This document shows positions 43,157-50,608 of a stretch of DNA of 64,000 nucleotides, piece after piece. The notes under the pieces are model-generated. The model searched no databases, had not been told where the DNA came from, and saw only the letters and a list, made by a program, of their open reading frames with translations. Position 1 is the first letter of the stretch. Each line of letters begins with the position of its first letter. The position numbers were made by a program, and so were the translations under genes. The DNA is taken from positions 186,001-250,000 of the forward strand of contig JAJDUF010000016.1 in NCBI GenBank assembly GCA_022826725.1. The letters run 5' to 3'. This DNA is from Chloroflexota bacterium (GTDB lineage: Bacteria > Chloroflexota > UBA11872 > UBA12225 > JAJDUF01).

Positions 43157-43915
43157 ATGGCAAGCAACGATAGCGGAAAGCCAGTGGCAGCCTATGTCAG
43201 CTTTACATCCTTCCTGAGCTTTCTCGATTTCCTGAGGGACTTGCCTGCCATTCCGAGGGCGCTTGATCGGAGCATATGGGAAACGAAATTCTCCGGCTCA
43301 ACAGGAACACGTGTGATGGGTACATTCCGCTTCCTAGGCCTCCTCGACGATGATAGGCCAACAGAGCGGCTAGAGCGACTGGTCCATGCGGACCAAGGCG
43401 CCCGGAGGAAGTTGCTGAAGGAGATTTTCCGCGAGAGCTATGGCGAGGAGCTCATAGACGACATCACCTCTATGTCGCCACGGATGATGGAGGAGCACAT
43501 TGAAGCGATTGGGACGACCGGCGCGAGCAAGCGACATGCGGTGAGCTTCTTCGTGAACGGCATAAAATACATTGACCTGCACATACCGGCGAACATTAGG
43601 AAGCGGGCCAGAGTGCGCCGATCTTCCGGTAAGCCGAGCACTGTGGCTCAACGCGAGCCGGATGCACCACAAGTCGAACCGCAGCCGGTCACTGCTGAAG
43701 AGCAGACGGCCCCCCAGCCCACCACCAAGCCACAACTCCATCTACACGGCACGTTGGTAGCAATGCTCGACGACTTGCCGCTGATAGTGGCGGACTGGTC
43801 CAAGGAAGAGCAGGACCGGTGGTTGGAGGTCTTCACGACTAACTTGAAATACCATCATCCGGCAAGAGAGGCGAAAGGAAAGGAGGAACCCGCAACCAAC
43901 GCTGAGAGTCCCTAG
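43157..43915 (+). CDS. DUF5343 domain-containing protein
   Basis: 252 residues. The N-terminal half fits DUF5343: a helix, then GTRVMGTFRFLGLLDDDRPTERLERLV, LLKEIFRESYGEEL and TGASKRHAVSFFVNGIKYIDLHI, the family's pattern of 'f-fLGLid--g-pt--L--l' followed by 's-s---k---FF---a'. The rest is a Pro/Gln-rich linker (~155-195) and a C-terminal helix (HGTLVAMLDDLPLIVADWSKEEQDRW). The family is often found beside restriction and other defence genes; its activity is unknown. Here a broken DNA methylase follows. GAGGAGACAG is a good ribosome site. Base use is AT-richer than neighbours. Confidence 0.8.
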   Translation: MASNDSGKPVAAYVSFTSFLSFLDFLRDLPAIPRALDRSIWETKFSGSTGTRVMGTFRFLGLLDDDRPTERLERLVHADQGARRKLLKEIFRESYGEELIDDITSMSPRMMEEHIEAIGTTGASKRHAVSFFVNGIKYIDLHIPANIRKRARVRRSSGKPSTVAQREPDAPQVEPQPVTAEEQTAPQPTTKPQLHLHGTLVAMLDDLPLIVADWSKEEQDRWLEVFTTNLKYHHPAREAKGKEEPATNAESP

Positions 43916-43984
43916 AATGAAGCTAGGGTCTGTGTGTGACCGCACACAAGCTCTAGCACCGACAGTCCCAGGGTGGGTGGAACG

Positions 43985-44174
43985 ATGGCTGACAACAAGC
44001 TGTACTACGGTCAAAGCAGGACGCTACCACTCCGAGCTGTGGAACCGTGACTACGCGCATATCCAGATCATCACGATTGAGGGGAAGCAGCCCGACCTAC
44101 CCGCTTTCCGACTGCCGACGTATCAGCAAGCGCCGCGAGCCAAGCCAACCGCCGAGATGGAGCGGCTCGTCTGA
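43985..44174 (+). pseudogene. DNA methyltransferase remnant (both ends kept, centre deleted)
   Basis: MADNKLYYGQS at 43985 matches the start of adenine-type DNA methylases of the 'MA(D)NKLYYGDNLdvLr' kind. About ten codons later this frame dies. In another frame, from about 44010 to 44174, GRYHSELWNRDYAHIQIITIEG...KQPDLPAFRL...APRAK matches the C-terminal end of the same family ('gy--s---g--yp-iQiLTieeLL-GK---p'). The whole catalytic centre (DPPY and FxGxG blocks) is missing. The scar implies an internal deletion plus frameshift. Confidence 0.6.
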
Positions 44175-44189
44175 GCCGGGGTGGGCCTA

Positions 44190-44282
44190 ACCCCCGGCCC
44201 CTTCCCTCATGAAAGTTGACGACTTAATCGGGTAGTGGGGTGTAGCCTCGTATGGTCCCCCCGCTGCGGCAGGGGGACGGTG
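44190..44282. repeat. Interspersed C-rich repeat, families A/B
   Basis: CCTAACCCCCGGCCCC (family A-like left arm), then a spacer, then TATGGTCCCCCCGCTGCGGCAGGGGGACGG, a family B hairpin. Lies between the methylase remnant and the ThuA gene. Confidence 0.6.
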
Positions 44283-44313
44283 TACCCCATGCGGTGCGAG
44301 AGGAGCATGTGGC

Positions 44314-44985
44314 ATGAGTCGGCCCACGGCGCTGTTGGTCATGGGCGGCGATCCGGTCCACGATACGCCGGAGCACTACGAGCTGCTGGCGGGGTTGTTG
44401 GCCGGACCGGCCGGTCTGAACCTGCATATCGTTGACGAGCTGGAACCGCTCACCGGGCTGACGCGGAGCGACTACGACCTCATCGCCATGTATCGCGCCG
44501 ACCGGCAGCCGGCGGCGGCACCATTCGCGGCATTGTGGGACACGGTGCGGGCCGGCACGCCGTATCTCGGCCTGCACGGCGCAGCGTTTACGGTCCAGCA
44601 GGTGCCCGGTGGTGCGGAGGCCATCGGCGCGAGGTACGAGGAGCCGCATCTCCGGCAGCAGCCCTTGACGGTGCGGATTGCGGACAGCGGGCATCCAATT
44701 ACCGCTGGCGTGGAGTCCTTTACCATCGCGGACGAGCCGTACCGCCTGACGCCGCTCGCGCTGCGGGTGCTGGCGTCATACCCCGATTGCGCCCTCAACC
44801 GTCAGACGCGGCATGGCGTTATCGCCGCGCAGGGTGAATGGCCGGTGCTCTACACCACGCGGCTCGGCGCCGGGTGGATACACACGAACGTCCTCGGACA
44901 CGACCGGCAAGCGTTGACGCACCCGGCCTACCGCCGGCTCGTCGTGCAGGCGGTGGCCTGGCTGTTGGCTACCGCTGGCGGGTGA
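44314..44985 (+). CDS. ThuA domain-containing protein
   Basis: 223 residues with the class I glutamine-amidotransferase-like fold of the ThuA family (first linked to trehalose use in rhizobia). Blocks seen: TALLVMGGDPVHDTPEHYELLAGLL, DYDLIAMYRADR, GTPYLGLHGAAFTVQ (family G-x-HG), RQQPLTVRIADSGHPITAGVESFTIADEPY and GAGWIHTNVLGHDRQALTHPAYRRLVVQAVAWL. The HPITAGV...DE.Y and GHD...P.f signatures are complete. Role in sugar metabolism is likely but not biochemically defined. Standalone on this strand. Confidence 0.88.
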   Translation: MSRPTALLVMGGDPVHDTPEHYELLAGLLAGPAGLNLHIVDELEPLTGLTRSDYDLIAMYRADRQPAAAPFAALWDTVRAGTPYLGLHGAAFTVQQVPGGAEAIGARYEEPHLRQQPLTVRIADSGHPITAGVESFTIADEPYRLTPLALRVLASYPDCALNRQTRHGVIAAQGEWPVLYTTRLGAGWIHTNVLGHDRQALTHPAYRRLVVQAVAWLLATAGG

Positions 44986-45071
44986 GCGCCGCTGGTGGGA
45001 ACTGTAAGGGAGGGGCCAACTTCTGCTGCTACAATTGATTTCACTGGCCGCCGATCGCTAGAGACACACCC

Positions 45072-45359
45072 ATGATAATCGTGCTTACCCCTGATATTGA
45101 GCGCCGGCTGGCTGAACAGGCCCGCAAGCTGGGGACCACTCCCGAACAGCTTGCCCTCGCCAGCCTACGGGAGCGTTTCGGGCCAACGGCAGCTCACGAC
45201 GCGTCGGCAGAGACACCGGGATCGTTAGCGGATTTCCTCCAGGGACATATCGGTGTTCTCCATAGCAGCGAACACGTTCCCGACGGCGCGCACATGTCGA
45301 AAGACAGCAGCAAGAAATATGCTGCCGGCTTGCTCCGGCAACATCGCCGGAGTGAGTGA
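45072..45359 (+). CDS. Ribbon-helix-helix antitoxin-like protein
   Basis: 95 residues. The N terminus MIIVLTPDIERRLAEQARKLGTTPEQLALASLRERF is a CopG/RHH-type DNA-binding unit. The tail ADFLQGHIGVLHSSEHVPDGAHMSKDSSKKYAAGLLRQHR is the toxin-wrapping region common in antitoxins paired with PIN-domain VapC toxins. No toxin gene follows; the next gene is on the other strand. It may be an orphan antitoxin or act on a toxin elsewhere. Confidence 0.7.
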   Translation: MIIVLTPDIERRLAEQARKLGTTPEQLALASLRERFGPTAAHDASAETPGSLADFLQGHIGVLHSSEHVPDGAHMSKDSSKKYAAGLLRQHRRSE

Positions 45360-45373
45360 CCTGCACCCGGCTC

Positions 45374-45727
45374 CTATTCAGGAGGAGTCACGTCTGCGGG
45401 GAGGGTGAAGAGGCCGTCGTCGTCGGGGAGGAAATCCACGACCTTGATGACGGCGTCGGTGTTGAGCGGTCCGTAGAGGTGCGGAAACGCTTCCTGCGAT
45501 CCTGGCGGCGCCTCGTACTTGATCGCGGCGCTGACCGCGTGGGGATCAATGTACAACAGGACCAGATCGCGCTGCCCTTTGAAGAGTGCGTTGGCCACGC
45601 GGAGCAACTGGTGCGGCCGTGACGTATGGATAAAGCCCTGGGTAGCGAGGCTCTCGGCCCGGTAGGCGCCCTCAGCCTGTCCGCGCAGCCACTGCGCCCG
45701 ATAGGCAATGTGCAGGATTACGTTCAT
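45374..45727 (-). CDS. DUF952 domain-containing protein
   Basis: 117 residues starting MNVILHIAYRAQWLRGQAEGAYRAESLATQGFIHTSRPHQLLRVANALF, the DUF952 pattern ('iyHi----W--a---G-Y---SL--eGFIH-S---Ql--vAn--f'), then DLVLLYIDPHAV and FPHLYGPLNTDAVIKVVDF. The fold resembles ADP-ribosyltransferase-like small proteins, but function is unknown. ATG 45727 is the conserved start; the open frame to 45904 is not used. It converges on the antitoxin-like gene. Confidence 0.88.
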   Translation of the reverse strand: MNVILHIAYRAQWLRGQAEGAYRAESLATQGFIHTSRPHQLLRVANALFKGQRDLVLLYIDPHAVSAAIKYEAPPGSQEAFPHLYGPLNTDAVIKVVDFLPDDDGLFTLPADVTPPE

Positions 45728-45768
45728 TGACGGAGTATAGCCGGCGGCCAGAGCCGGGCCGGGTGGAG

Positions 45769-46059
45769 TCAACTCTTTATGCGAGGGTGACAGCGCCGTT
45801 GTGCGACCCGTAGCAGCCATCCAATCCACAGACCGAGCATGAAATCGGCGATATCCCGGCTCGGCCAATCGCTGCACTTGACGCCACGGCCGATGTCTCT
45901 GCACTGGCCATACTCAACGACCTGGTAGACGAGATAGCCCACGAACGCGAGCACCGAGGCGACGGTCGTGGGGAGCGCCAAGCCAACGACCAGCCCTTGC
46001 GCTACGTGTGCCGTATACGAATGCCAATACTTCCTCCAGTTCCGCGGTTCACGTTCCAT
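45769..46059 (-). CDS. Small membrane protein, 96 aa
   Basis: Residues 18-45 form a hydrophobic segment (AQGLVVGLALPTTVASVLAFVGYLVYQVVEY) and residues 68-82 a second weaker one (IADFMLGLWIGWLL), with a Cys-containing loop between (QCRDIGRGVKCSDW). The layout resembles short phage or envelope proteins annotated only as hypothetical. GGGAGG lies about nine bases before ATG 46059. The 46060-46300 region upstream has no gene. Confidence 0.6.
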   Translation of the reverse strand: MEREPRNWRKYWHSYTAHVAQGLVVGLALPTTVASVLAFVGYLVYQVVEYGQCRDIGRGVKCSDWPSRDIADFMLGLWIGWLLRVAQRRCHPRIKS

Positions 46060-46300
46060 TGGTAATCTTCCTCCCAAACGCTAGTGGTTGAGCCACGGTC
46101 CTGTGTCCAGCGCTCCCCTGCTTCACGCGTGGGGCGGGACCAGGGGTGCGGACCGTGCTCTCACCGGCGTCATATCTTGCAAAGCTCCCTGCTGACAACG
46201 GGCTTGCTCTCCCACAGCCGGACAGGATTTAACCAACTCTTTACGCCAGAGTAGCGGTGCCTCGGTATGCTTTGATACAGGGGTTGAGGGGCCGGCAATC

Positions 46301-48058
46301 GTGGGGCGCTTGGCGGCACGGCGGCAGAACGATCAGCTATCGGTGTCTGGCCGGTCAGCCCTGCTGCTGGCCGCGACAGTCGTGGCCCTGCTGCTGGTCT
46401 GCCTCAATGCCACGGCTGCTACGGCCCAGTCCCGCGGTGAAGCTTTAGCGGACTACCAAGTGGTCAACGGCCACTACTTCACGCAGGCCGGCGGGGACCC
46501 TGACGGCGACGCGGGCTTCCGCATCACGGACGAGAACGGCGTCAACTTCGCCAGCGAGTTCGAGCGGCTGGGCGGGGTCGAGGCGCTCGGCTATCCGATC
46601 TCGCGCCGGTTCGAGTGGGACGGCTTTACCACCCAAGCAACGCAGCAGGCCGTGCTGCAATGGCAGCCACAGGCCAACCGCGCCGCACTGATCAATCTGC
46701 TCGATGCCTTTGCCGACGCCGGCCTGGACTCCTGGCTGGCGCAGCACGCGCAGGTTCCTCCCCGGCACGTGCCCCACGATGAGGCCGGGCTGATCTTCGA
46801 CGAGGTTGTCGCCGCGCGGCTGTCCTACCTCGACGGGTACCCTGCCTTGCGCCGAGTATACTTCGCCGCGCCCGACCACCTGGAACGCTACGGTCTCCCA
46901 GCCGCTCCCATTGCCGACTTCGGATCGGTCCGCGTGCTCCGCACCCAACGGGCCGTACTCCAGGAGTGGCGGGTGTGGACGGACGACACGCACCCCGGGC
47001 AGGTGACGGTGCTCGACGCGGGCACCCTCGCCGTCGAGGCCGGCCTCATCCCGGCCGAGGCGACGATGGCGCTGCCGGCGAGCCGGACGTTGGCAAGGCT
47101 GCCCAGCAGCCCGCCGGTACGTGTCGAAGATACGCTCTTGGCGACGCTGCGCGCGGTGGTCGAACGCGCCCGCAGCGCGGTGGTAAAGCTGACTGACGGC
47201 CGGACGGGCGCCGGCTCGGGGGTGTTATACGACCCTTCCGGGTTGATCTACACCAACTACCACGTGGTCTACCCCCTGGTGCGGTCCCGGTTCCAACTGC
47301 ACGCCGAACTGGCGGACGGGCGGACCTTCCCGGTCCGGGTGCTGGCTGGCGACGACTGGACCGACATCGCCGTACTGAAGATCGAGGGCGACAATCTCCC
47401 GACCATTCCCATCGGTGATTCGCGGTCGGTGCAGCCGGGCGACTGGATTCTGGCGATTGGCTATACCCCCTTATTGCCGGGCATCCCCAGCGCGAAGGCT
47501 GGGCAGGTGGACTCGATGGCGGGCAGCATCCAGATTCGGGATAACTATCCCCAGACCGGCATGATCGAGGCCGATCTGTTTCTCTCTCCGGGCGACAGCG
47601 GCGGGCCGCTCGTCAACCTGCGCGGCGAGTTGATCGGCCTGAATGCAGCGATCCGGGTGACGCGCCGGGGGCGGTCGTTGACCAGCTTTTCGATCCCGTT
47701 GGCGCGTGTGCAGCAGATCGCCGCGCAGTTGCTCTCGCCGGAGGGATTGCCGCGGCCGCAGATTGGCGTCGAGATCCGCAATATGAGTCGCGGATTAGCG
47801 GCAGAGACCGGACACGGGATCAGCTACGGTGTTTACGTCCGCTCCGTGCTGCCGAACTCACCCGCGCAAGCGGCCGGACTGCCAGTAGGCAGTGTGATTA
47901 TCTCGATGGCAGGTCAACGGGTAGACAATCTCCGCGTCCTCCGCCAACTTATAATGCAGTACGAGGTGGGGGATGAGGTCGAGATCGTGGTGGCGCTCCC
48001 CACGGGTGAGCAGCAGTCGTTGACGGTCCGGCTTGGCCCGCGCGCGGCGCTGACCTAG
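46301..48058 (+). CDS. Secreted trypsin-like serine protease with PDZ domain (HtrA/DegP type)
   Basis: 585 residues. Signal peptide: basic start (RLAARRQND), hydrophobic core (SALLLAATVVALLLVCLNATAATA) and a likely cut after ATAQS. Residues 45-265 form an extracellular region not present in HtrA, with LGGVEALGYPISRRFEWDGF and similar lines, a repeat style seen in Chloroflexota secreted proteins. The protease domain (~280-470) has the triad His in YTNYHVVYPL, Asp in DWTDIAVLKI and Ser in LSPGDSGGPLVNLRG. The PDZ domain (~490-580) has YGVYVRSVLPNSPAQAAGLPVGSVI. It probably degrades damaged proteins outside the membrane. Start GTG 46301. Confidence 0.9.
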   Translation: MGRLAARRQNDQLSVSGRSALLLAATVVALLLVCLNATAATAQSRGEALADYQVVNGHYFTQAGGDPDGDAGFRITDENGVNFASEFERLGGVEALGYPISRRFEWDGFTTQATQQAVLQWQPQANRAALINLLDAFADAGLDSWLAQHAQVPPRHVPHDEAGLIFDEVVAARLSYLDGYPALRRVYFAAPDHLERYGLPAAPIADFGSVRVLRTQRAVLQEWRVWTDDTHPGQVTVLDAGTLAVEAGLIPAEATMALPASRTLARLPSSPPVRVEDTLLATLRAVVERARSAVVKLTDGRTGAGSGVLYDPSGLIYTNYHVVYPLVRSRFQLHAELADGRTFPVRVLAGDDWTDIAVLKIEGDNLPTIPIGDSRSVQPGDWILAIGYTPLLPGIPSAKAGQVDSMAGSIQIRDNYPQTGMIEADLFLSPGDSGGPLVNLRGELIGLNAAIRVTRRGRSLTSFSIPLARVQQIAAQLLSPEGLPRPQIGVEIRNMSRGLAAETGHGISYGVYVRSVLPNSPAQAAGLPVGSVIISMAGQRVDNLRVLRQLIMQYEVGDEVEIVVALPTGEQQSLTVRLGPRAALT

Positions 48059-48069
48059 CCGCCAGCCAT

Positions 48070-48100
48070 CGCCCCCCGGCCCCCCTATGGCCCCCACGAT
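48070..48100. repeat. Interspersed C-rich repeat, partial family B
   Basis: CGCCCCCCGGCCCCCCTATGGCCCCCACG, a short copy between the protease and kinase genes, which converge. Confidence 0.55.
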
Positions 48101-48111
48101 TTGGCCTGTAC

Positions 48112-48723
48112 CTAGCCCTTTCGGCAGGGAGCATTCCGTTTGATGAACGCTAAGATCTCCTCGTATGAGGGCTTGTAGCCGTCGAGAGTGTCCACGTGCA
48201 GCGTTGGCACCGCCAGCTCCAGCGGCTCCGACTGGCGCCACTCTATGCGTAGTGAGCCGGAGCGGACACGCGCGATACGCTCACCGTCGAAATGGGCCGG
48301 ATGGCGCTCGCCGCGCTCGAACCGGGCCACATAGCGTCGGACGTTTTCTTCCGGCGGGACGACACAGTGGACCATCACAGCCTGACACGCAGCGAGCAAG
48401 GGGCGCAGCTGGTCCTCGGCCTGACCGCGCCGGTACGCTTGATCCAGCACCATCCCTACTCTTGCCTGGAGCAACTCGTCGGCGAGGGAGTAGAACACCC
48501 CCACCGCGGCGCGAGTGAGCGCGTCGCTTTGCGCGAGGTCGGCCACCTCGAGATGGTCCGCGAACACCTCCTTCAGGCCATCGCGCTCCAAGAGAGGCAA
48601 CCGCAGCGTGTCCGCCAGCCGCCGCGCTAACGTCGTTTTCCCACTGGCCGGCGCACCGTTCACGATGACCAACAGCGGCAAGGTCTGTCCGTCCAGTGGT
48701 TGTGTTGGAGATGAATCTGGCAT
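48112..48723 (-). CDS. P-loop kinase-like ATP-binding protein (AAA_33)
   Basis: 203 residues. Walker A VNGAPASGKTTLARRLA at about residues 22-38, then PLLERDGLKEVFADHL (the 'D-lk' substrate block of small-molecule or nucleotide kinases such as chloramphenicol phosphotransferase-like proteins). GMVLDQAYRRGQAEDQLRPLL is the second conserved region, followed by a strand and a basic LID-like segment (YVARFERGERHP). Substrate unknown. ATG 48723 has GGGAGAG upstream; the frame is open to 48732. Confidence 0.75.
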   Translation of the reverse strand: MPDSSPTQPLDGQTLPLLVIVNGAPASGKTTLARRLADTLRLPLLERDGLKEVFADHLEVADLAQSDALTRAAVGVFYSLADELLQARVGMVLDQAYRRGQAEDQLRPLLAACQAVMVHCVVPPEENVRRYVARFERGERHPAHFDGERIARVRSGSLRIEWRQSEPLELAVPTLHVDTLDGYKPSYEEILAFIKRNAPCRKG

Positions 48724-49009
48724 CACAAGCACTCTCCCTGGTAGTTCTAACGACTAGCGTGGTTGTCTCACTACAGCACCTCTCAACCTCCGGTCCGCCT
48801 CACCCTCGGCCCTATCCTCTGTGGAGCGGGAGCAGCGGGCAGCGCATGACCCGGCGTGCGAGCAACCGGACCGGCGCAATCTCGTTGTCAACGTTGAACG
48901 GACCGGGTGGTCGTGCGGGGTGTGGGTGCAGACGACGGCGTGAGCAGCCGTTCCCTGCCAGCGAACGCCACCACATGGGCCAAGACCGACGCGCAACGGG
49001 AGTACCATC

Positions 49010-49699
49010 ATGAAAGGACAGCCGCACTTTGCCCCGGTATTGTTCACCTTCTTGCGCGAACTGCGCGAAAACAACAACCGGGAGTGGTTCCAGGCCAATA
49101 AAGGGCGCTACGAGGCAGACGTGCGCGACCCGCTGCTGCGGTTCATCGCCGACTTTGCGCTGCCGCTGCACGAACTGAGCGCGCACTTTGTCGCCGATCC
49201 CCGGCCCGTCGGCGGGTCGCTCTTTCGGATTTACCGCGACGTGCGGTTCTCGAAGGACAAAAGCCCGTACAAGACGCAGGCAGCGGCGCACTTCCGTCAC
49301 GAGCGCGGCAAGGACGTCCACGCGCCCGGCTTCTACCTGCACCTGGAGCCAGACGATGTGTTTGCTGGGGCCGGCATCTGGCACCCCGATACGCAGTCCT
49401 TGACGAAGATTCGGGATGCCATTGTGGCTAATCCGGCCGGCTGGCAGCGGCTCACGTCCGATGACGAGTTTCGGCGTCGCTGGCAGCTAGGAGGGGACTC
49501 GCTCAAGCGTGCGCCCAAGGGCTTCGATCCTAACCACCCGCTCATCGAGGACCTACGGCGCAAGGATTTCGTGACGGTGACTTCATTCACCGAGGAGGAC
49601 GCCTGCGCCTCCGACTTCTTAGGCCAGTTGGCACAAGCCTACCGCACGACTGCCCCTATGGTCGAGTTCTTGACCACCGCGCTGGGCCTGCCCTATTAG
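49010..49699 (+). CDS. DUF2461 domain-containing protein
   Basis: 229 residues. The family (TIGR02453 type) is recognised from FTFLRELRENNNREWFQANKGRYEADVRDPLLRFI, the core GGSLFRIYRDVRFSKDKSPYKTQAAAHFRH, GFYLHLEPDDVFAGAGIWHPDTQSLTKIRDAI and the end LKRAPKGFDPNHPLIEDLRRKDFVTVTSF. All conserved blocks are intact and length is usual. Biochemical function is unknown; it is cytosolic. The upstream gap (48724-49009) shows no gene. Confidence 0.92.
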   Translation: MKGQPHFAPVLFTFLRELRENNNREWFQANKGRYEADVRDPLLRFIADFALPLHELSAHFVADPRPVGGSLFRIYRDVRFSKDKSPYKTQAAAHFRHERGKDVHAPGFYLHLEPDDVFAGAGIWHPDTQSLTKIRDAIVANPAGWQRLTSDDEFRRRWQLGGDSLKRAPKGFDPNHPLIEDLRRKDFVTVTSFTEEDACASDFLGQLAQAYRTTAPMVEFLTTALGLPY

Positions 49700-49890
49700 C
49701 CGCCGTCGGCAAACACCGGTCGCCGTGCGGACTTGCCTGCACTGGGCGGGAAGGGATCGAGAGTTAGGCCCGGCACGCCCTAAAGAAGAGCAGCCTCTCC
49801 AGTGTCATAGCCGCCGGCTGTGGTCGCTAGTGCGCGGAGGAGAGGGCACTCGCGGAGCGCGGCACTCCGCGGGGCAGGTGCGGCTGGGGA

Positions 49891-50376
49891 CTACGGCCCC
49901 GGCGGCTCATTCGTGCGCTTCGGGTTCTGCTTCCCCGGTTCGGCACCCGCGAAATTTGCCAGAATTTTCTGGGCAGTCTCGAAAAAAGCGTTCATTTCCG
50001 CCGCACTAATGCCGGCCAAGAGCATGGCATTATGCATCTGCACCCGGCGCGCCAGCTTGGGCACGAGCATCCGCCCTTCCTGTGTCAGAGTCAACCGGAC
50101 GGTGCGCCGGTCGCTCCGCAAGCGGCGGCGGTGGATCAGACCACGCTCACTCAGCCTATTCACGAGCCGACTAATACGGCCGGCATCAACCGGGATCACG
50201 CGCGCCAGCCCGGTGACGGTATCCGCTTGACCGGTGAAGCACACGCTGAGGATCGTGTATTCCACCGGGATAATCGAGAAGGGAGCCAACTGCTGCGCCG
50301 TCCCCTTAGCGACTGCGTTCATCAAACCAGCCACACACCGACCCAAGTCGATGGACGGAGTGGACGACGAAACCAT
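49891..50376 (-). CDS. MarR-family transcriptional regulator
   Basis: 161 residues. Winged-helix core: VEYTILSVCF, VTGLARVIPVDAGRISRLVNRLSERGLIHRRRLRSDRRTVRLTLTQEGRMLV, with recognition helix and the wing 'RRRLRSDRRTVRLTLT' standard for MarR. The dimerisation helices are at both ends; the C-terminal 25 residues are polar and probably disordered. No target gene lies beside it except by upstream sequences, so it probably regulates itself and distant genes; ligand unknown. Two repeat structures upstream are candidate operators. Confidence 0.9.
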   Translation of the reverse strand: MVSSSTPSIDLGRCVAGLMNAVAKGTAQQLAPFSIIPVEYTILSVCFTGQADTVTGLARVIPVDAGRISRLVNRLSERGLIHRRRLRSDRRTVRLTLTQEGRMLVPKLARRVQMHNAMLLAGISAAEMNAFFETAQKILANFAGAEPGKQNPKRTNEPPGP

Positions 50377-50407
50377 CTGTCGCTCCTCCCTATCTGTAGT
50401 ACTTCAA

Positions 50408-50440
50408 TGACTGGCGCGGCAACAATGCATGCGCCAGTCA
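50408..50440. promoter_or_regulatory. Inverted repeat upstream of the MarR gene
   Basis: TGACTGGCGC and GCGCCAGTCA are perfect 10-bp arms around a 13-base centre, 32 bp from the MarR start. On the + strand a T-run (ATTTTTT) follows, so it could be a terminator for + transcripts; on the - strand it is placed as an autoregulatory operator. Confidence 0.55.
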
Positions 50441-50452
50441 ACTATTTTTTCA

Positions 50453-50482
50453 ATCCTAACACATCCTAACATATCCTAACAC
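50453..50482. repeat. Three tandem 10-bp repeats, possible operator
   Basis: ATCCTAACAC, ATCCTAACAT, ATCCTAACAC in direct series, about one helical turn per unit, just beyond the inverted repeat. Spacing by a helical turn suggests repeated protein contacts on one face. Confidence 0.5.
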
Positions 50483-50608
50483 CTTCCACCAGCTTACGAT
50501 GTAAGGTGCATTGCTCTCCGCCAAGGGTGCGGTGTATCCGCTCGACTTTCCCGTTCCGGCCCGCCTGAGCCGGTCCGCAGCAGGCGGGCCGGAGAGCGCC
50601 AGCCTGGC

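Noticed and set aside
42259..44282. CRISPR-like array of C-rich repeats
   Set aside because: Repeats are irregularly spaced, of different families and palindromic at different lengths, without unique spacers of constant size.
45072..45727. Toxin-antitoxin pair of the RHH protein with the neighbouring DUF952 gene
   Set aside because: They are convergent rather than co-transcribed, and DUF952 is not a known toxin.
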